Part shown: one piece after another, positions 60,601 to 64,000 of the stretch
Position numbering within the stretch: position 1 is the first letter of the stretch
Layout: each line of letters opens with the position of its first letter
NCBI GenBank assembly: GCA_025617745.1
Contig: CM046859.1
Coordinates: forward strand, 25,528,871-25,592,870
Origin: Heliocidaris erythrogramma
Taxonomy: Eukaryota; Echinodermata; Echinoidea; Camarodonta; Echinometridae
Reading direction: 5' to 3'
DNA: 64,000 nt
Notes under the pieces: generated by a model
The model's database searches: none
What the model saw: the letters and a program-made list of their open reading frames with translations, nothing else
What the model was told of the DNA's origin: nothing
Translations under genes and position numbers: made by a program

Positions 60601-61905
60601 ACCACCTGCTTATAAAGATCACTTTTCTTATCAATCTTGAGCAGTCTTTATATACAGGTTTCCCTGTACAGGATACATTCAGCAAAAAAAAAAATCTGAA
60701 TGGGTCTCCCGTTTCAGCGGCAGAGACATATGCAACACCTACCCTTCCCATCTCTCTAAGTTTGGACAGCATCACAATGATAGTGGAGTTCTGCTCCCAG
60801 AGCATTCGCCAGAAGTCTTCTGTCGTCTCTGCCAGAGGTCCCTGGGTGGCGATGTAGGCATTCCTCTGTCTGTAACCCTGTAAGGTAAAGAGGATGGAGT
60901 GAGATGAATATTTGTTTGAAAGAAGAATAGTACAGGCACATAACGTACTGGTCTTAAAGTAGTCAAAATTTCAGGAATTCATTCTGTCTGATTACAGTTT
61001 GTAACATAACAATTAAAAAGAAAATCTAACAAAACAGCTTCTTCCCCCTCTCAAGAATAGTATGCATTAGGTTTAAATAACGAGTTTTCATGAATAAACC
61101 CAGAAAGAAATACAGAGAGAGGAAAGAACATGAGTGCACGAAACCTATTCACTTGAGTCAAACTCATTTCAAACAGTTTGGGGCCAAATATGGCAGAGAA
61201 AAAAACTAGACTACAAGTAGAAGAGAAGACTTTGGACTTACGTCGATGTGACTTGCATTGATGTAATCTGATCCTTCTACTCCTCGGATTGGCTGAAGAC
61301 ATACACGGTTACCCTCGTCTGGTGGATTTAAAGACATGAAGAGAATAGATTTTAACATAACTATCAAACTAAATGAAAATCATTCTTTGGTTTCTTCTTG
61401 TCATTACATACATACATAACTACATGAAATCTCACAAAATCTCATTTTACTATTTCTTTTCTCATAGTATTGATATCATTGTTTCACAGTGAATATAACA
61501 ATGATTCATATATTTCTAACGATAACAATTTTTTCTCATATTTTGCTAGAGTTATTGTAAGTCATTACACATCTCAGAATCAGCATTTTATTGCTCTTGT
61601 TGTTGATTAATTCATTAAATGAGATCTTCAATCTAATGGGCTGAATCTGCAGATCATTTGCACCTACTGCCACTACATCTAGTCTAGTCTCGTCTTGTCT
61701 TGTAATTCTTTACAGCAATATTCATCACATTCATGGATAAAGAATGCTTTGTGTAATTAATTTTTCGTACATTCGGCACTTTAAACAAAAATCATTATCA
61801 TGGTAACTTACATGGCTGGATGTTGAGCAGTCTGTTCTTGAATTTATTTGCTGGAATATTTGCACTGACGAACCTTGACGGCTGGGCTTTCTGGCTCGCC
61901 AACCT
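56450..61905 (-). CDS. Receptor phosphatase exons encoding D2 (pseudophosphatase-like)
   Basis: Seven exons. Motifs in order: [114 protein letters not shown], and the C-terminal tail. D2 keeps the [11 protein letters not shown]-loop but has WPE instead of WPD and KNRL instead of KNRY. These are the two substitutions known to silence D2 in the LAR family. Confidence 0.95.
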
Positions 61906-64000
61906 CTGTGCATGAACGTAACGGGAAAGAGAATAAATGAATGAAAACAATTCTCATATGTTCCTACTAACTAATCCTCAAATCCAATAAAGGGACAGCT
62001 ACCAAAAAACGAAAACTATTATAATACGATTGTATAAAATATCTGATTCTGATTTCAAAGTTACATGCCTTTTCAAGCTTTGTCAAATGCTTTGGACAAT
62101 ATTTCACATTTAATATTTAAACTAACACGCCCCTTGAAAATGGCAAAATATTGTATACAAAAGGCACAATCTACATGTACGTCAGATAAAATCATCAAAC
62201 TACCTTGAACTCGTTCTCCATGCCGGTGATGGTTTCGCCAGGCTCTAAGGCTGTCAGCTTCTGGATGTGGCCGTAGAGGTTGCGTGCATGTACCTCCGTG
62301 GTCCCGCTGGCCACCGCCTCGTACAAGGCCTCGTGGATGAAGATATACTGTTCCTCTGTCTGCACCATGTAGTTACGCTGAGCGCGTAGACAGGTCACGT
62401 GACCGTAGATGTCGACCGTCTTCTCGTGCTTGATGCGTTCCAGCATGGAATCGATGACGATGTAGGCCCCTGTTCGCCCGACACCAGCACTGTTTAGAAG
62501 GGAGATGGGAGAGAAAGGAGTTTGTGGTTGTTTCTCTTATACATAGGTATTTAAGATGTATGGAAACATTCTTCACATTTTGAAAAAAAAATGAAAGTCG
62601 CAAAATGTACGAGTAAGATACAGACTGTGATTGCTGCATTCAAGTTCAATGTCACAACAGAAATATTTCAGAATTTCATTCTTCTGATCTGATTCTCCCT
62701 TCAAATTCAAGACTAGGACAATTATTCTGTAAACTGAATCCCCTAATTTTGTAAATGTTATCATTTACTAAAATTCTCAAAAAACTTCATTTTCCAGATA
62801 TTGTTCTTCTTTACTCCTCTGGTTACTCTCTATCCTCCATAACTGGTGCACCACCACCTCACTGATCCTCACCTGCAGTGAACTACGATAGGTCCTGCAT
62901 CTGTTGGGTTACAGGACTTGACTCTACTAATGAAGGCTAGGACTGATGTGGCGTGCTCTGGTACTCCATGGTCCGGCCAGGCTGTGAACTGGAACTGCTT
63001 CACTTCTCTCTTCTCCATTGAACGGTTCTGTCAAACAAAACAGAAAATGAACCTTTTGATTAGCATAGGCCCAAAATAAAACTGAAGTAATACGCAGAAA
63101 CTATCATTAGGCAAGTACAAAATACCTGTGTCTGAGAACGATTTTTTTTTCTTCTGCAGGATGCATGTTACCTCACACATTTAAAGGAGATAAAGAGAGA
63201 AAAAGAGGAAAAGAAAAAAAGGCAGAAAAAGCATGGGCAAGAGGTAAATAGAGTAAGAGGGAAGAAACAAAATAAGAATAAAAAACGAAACAGAGGGGAA
63301 GAAGACCCGGAGACAGAAAGAGATGGAGATAACAAAAGGAGACAGAACAGTCAGGGAGAGGGAAAGATAAAGTAGAAGGGGCCACATAATCTTACCTTAA
63401 GGTTAACCAAGGCAAATGACCTGACGGTATAGGTAGCTAGCTCTGTAGTATCTAATAGGGTGACCTGTATAAAGCCATACTTCTCTTGGTCTCTACTCGG
63501 CCAGTATTGGTCACATTTCACCTGAAATTAAAAACGGAATATTAATTAAATAATCAATGTATATTCAAATACAGTCTTAACTGACATTTAAAAAGGTACT
63601 GCTCACACTATACAAATTGAATAATGATTGCCTATTGGAGGTTATATTTCCATTAGAAATTGGTTTCTCAGATTAAAAAGTGTGAATGAAATGTTGAACA
63701 CATCAACTTTGCACGCAAGTACACACAAAAAAAAGAGTACACTGAAAATGCTCTCTATATGCTTGCAAAGAACTGCAACAATGATGCCCGTCTTTTGTTT
63801 TCTTTTATGTCAATATATTATTTTAACAAGATAAGCTAACCATCCAGATAGGAGTATTTCAACCTTCACCACAATGGACCCTATTAAATAAAGGAGAGGA
63901 GTCTTTTAGAGACTCACCCTATTCCTCTCCTCCAGCTTGGTCATCATGACGATAGTATTGGTCCTCTGCTCCCACACCGTCCTCCAGAAGTCTGCCATCG
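56450..64000 (-). CDS. LAR-type receptor protein tyrosine phosphatase, 3' part
   Basis: Type IIA receptor tyrosine phosphatase (LAR / PTPRD / PTPRF / PTPRS group), a membrane receptor that in other animals acts in axon guidance and cell adhesion. Eleven GT-AG exons, phase consistent, encode 478 residues to the stop at 56450-56452: 63918 to beyond 64000, 63396-63521, 62873-63027, 62204-62489, 61812-61905, 61242-61318, 60743-60877, 59087-59212, 57903-58057, 57273-57408, 56450-56515. They cover most of the membrane-proximal phosphatase domain D1 and all of D2. The upstream exons (Ig, FN3, transmembrane, start of D1) lie beyond the window. The C-terminus [12 protein letters not shown] matches the family. 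Confidence 0.95.
57057..57205. mobile_element. TTTCATAAAACTTGTC MITE in the phosphatase gene
   Basis: GGGCCCTGTTTCATAAAAC and the complement GTTTTATGAAACGGGGCCC form the ends, with the family core ATGCAAGGATTTCAGTAGC. It lies in the last intron, between the exon with the D2 P-loop and the C-terminal exon. Confidence 0.88.
57565..57890. repeat. (ATC)n/(ACC)n tract in a phosphatase intron
   Basis: An interrupted run of ATC/ACC trinucleotides, with a pure (ATC)n core around 57645-57675, ending about 15 bases from the D2 exon boundary at 57903. The translated frames are artefacts. Confidence 0.88.
58466..59078. repeat. ~610-bp purine tract (GGGGAAG)n beside a splice donor
   Basis: The plus strand is almost pure G and A, built of GGGGAAG, GGGGGAAG, GGGAAT and GGGGAGG variants; the sense RNA of the phosphatase gene is pyrimidine-only (CCCCTTCC). 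It starts within about 6 bases of the intron side of the donor at 59085-59086. Such tracts can form triplex DNA and, on the G strand, quadruplexes. The glycine/arginine- or proline-rich long frames over it are artefacts. Confidence 0.95.
59620..60198. mobile_element. Near-perfect fold-back element, TTAA flanked
   Basis: TTAA at 59616-59619 and 60199-60202 flanks AGGAGAATGAAACCCTGGGG and its complement. The two arms of about 260 bases each are almost identical inverted copies (59620-59880 and 59940-60198), separated by about 60 bases. A 60-codon frame in one arm is exactly repeated in inverse in the other. It lies in a phosphatase intron within the D2 coding part. Confidence 0.93.
60486..60669. 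mobile_element. ACAGTCAAACCTG MITE in the phosphatase gene
   Basis: It begins ACAGTCAAACCTGCTGTAGC and ends TATACAGGTTTCCCTGTA, related to the element at 42492-42682. The interior shares GACCACCTGCTTATAAAG and GTCTTTATAT words. It is less symmetrical than the other copy. Confidence 0.7.
62204..64000 (-). CDS. Receptor phosphatase exons encoding D1 (active domain)
   Basis: Four exons. The partial first exon gives [20 protein letters not shown], then [32 protein letters not shown] (WPD loop with the catalytic Asp), [18 protein letters not shown] (the catalytic Cys and P-loop Arg, split by an intron after TGC AG), and [16 protein letters not shown] (Q loop). All residues needed for catalysis are present, so D1 should be active. 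The first exon is cut by the window edge in frame (83 nt seen). Confidence 0.95.

Overview
The window is animal nuclear DNA: large introns with GT-AG boundaries, AT-rich intergenic DNA and many short inverted-repeat elements. The gene families are metazoan chromatin and receptor-phosphatase genes, and the repeat style (palindromic MITEs, tRNA-derived SINEs, recurring ACATGTAC and TAGGCCTA words) suggests a marine deuterostome, most likely an echinoderm such as a sea urchin. The species call is inference; the families are read directly from translated exons.

Layout. (1) 1-6900: intergenic, with a GACGTC-rich block, a duplicated microsatellite and one copy of a ~0.9 kb interspersed repeat. (2) 6920-9610, plus strand: a long exon encoding a ~450-residue charged coiled coil followed by five degenerate ubiquitin-like domains. 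I do not recognise this architecture as a named family. Its apparent N-terminal signal peptide may be a translated splice-acceptor tract. (3) 9611-19827: no convincing gene; MITEs, decayed tandem repeats and probably the 3' UTR of the next gene. (4) 19828-43188, minus strand: a complete KDM4/JMJD2 histone lysine demethylase in 17 coding exons, 1219 residues, with JmjN-JmjC, a very lysine-rich linker, PHD, extended PHD and double Tudor. Two 50-nt versions of exon 5 lie in tandem inside the JmjC domain, and the reading frame allows only one at a time. A non-coding first exon probably ends at 45148. (5) 45.2-51.6 kb: intergenic, with SINEs, hairpin MITEs and the second copy of the 0.9 kb repeat, interrupted by a TTAA-flanked element. 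(6) 51.6-56.45 kb: probable long 3' UTR of the last gene. (7) 56450-64000, minus strand: the 3' part of a LAR-type receptor protein tyrosine phosphatase (D1 and D2 domains, 11 exons). It runs off the right edge.

The genes are not an operon-like system. The demethylase acts on chromatin, the LAR-type phosphatase is a membrane signalling receptor, and the coiled-coil/ubiquitin-like protein is of unknown role. Their shared feature is dense insertion of small palindromic elements into introns. Several are flanked by TTAA, and one carries a THAP zinc-finger exon with promoter-like sequence.

The observations I rate highest are the mutually exclusive JmjC exons flanked by copies of one palindromic MITE family, the coiled-coil/penta-ubiquitin-like protein, the THAP-carrying TTAA element, a ~610-bp purine tract abutting a phosphatase splice donor, and a TTAA insertion with its empty site elsewhere in the window.
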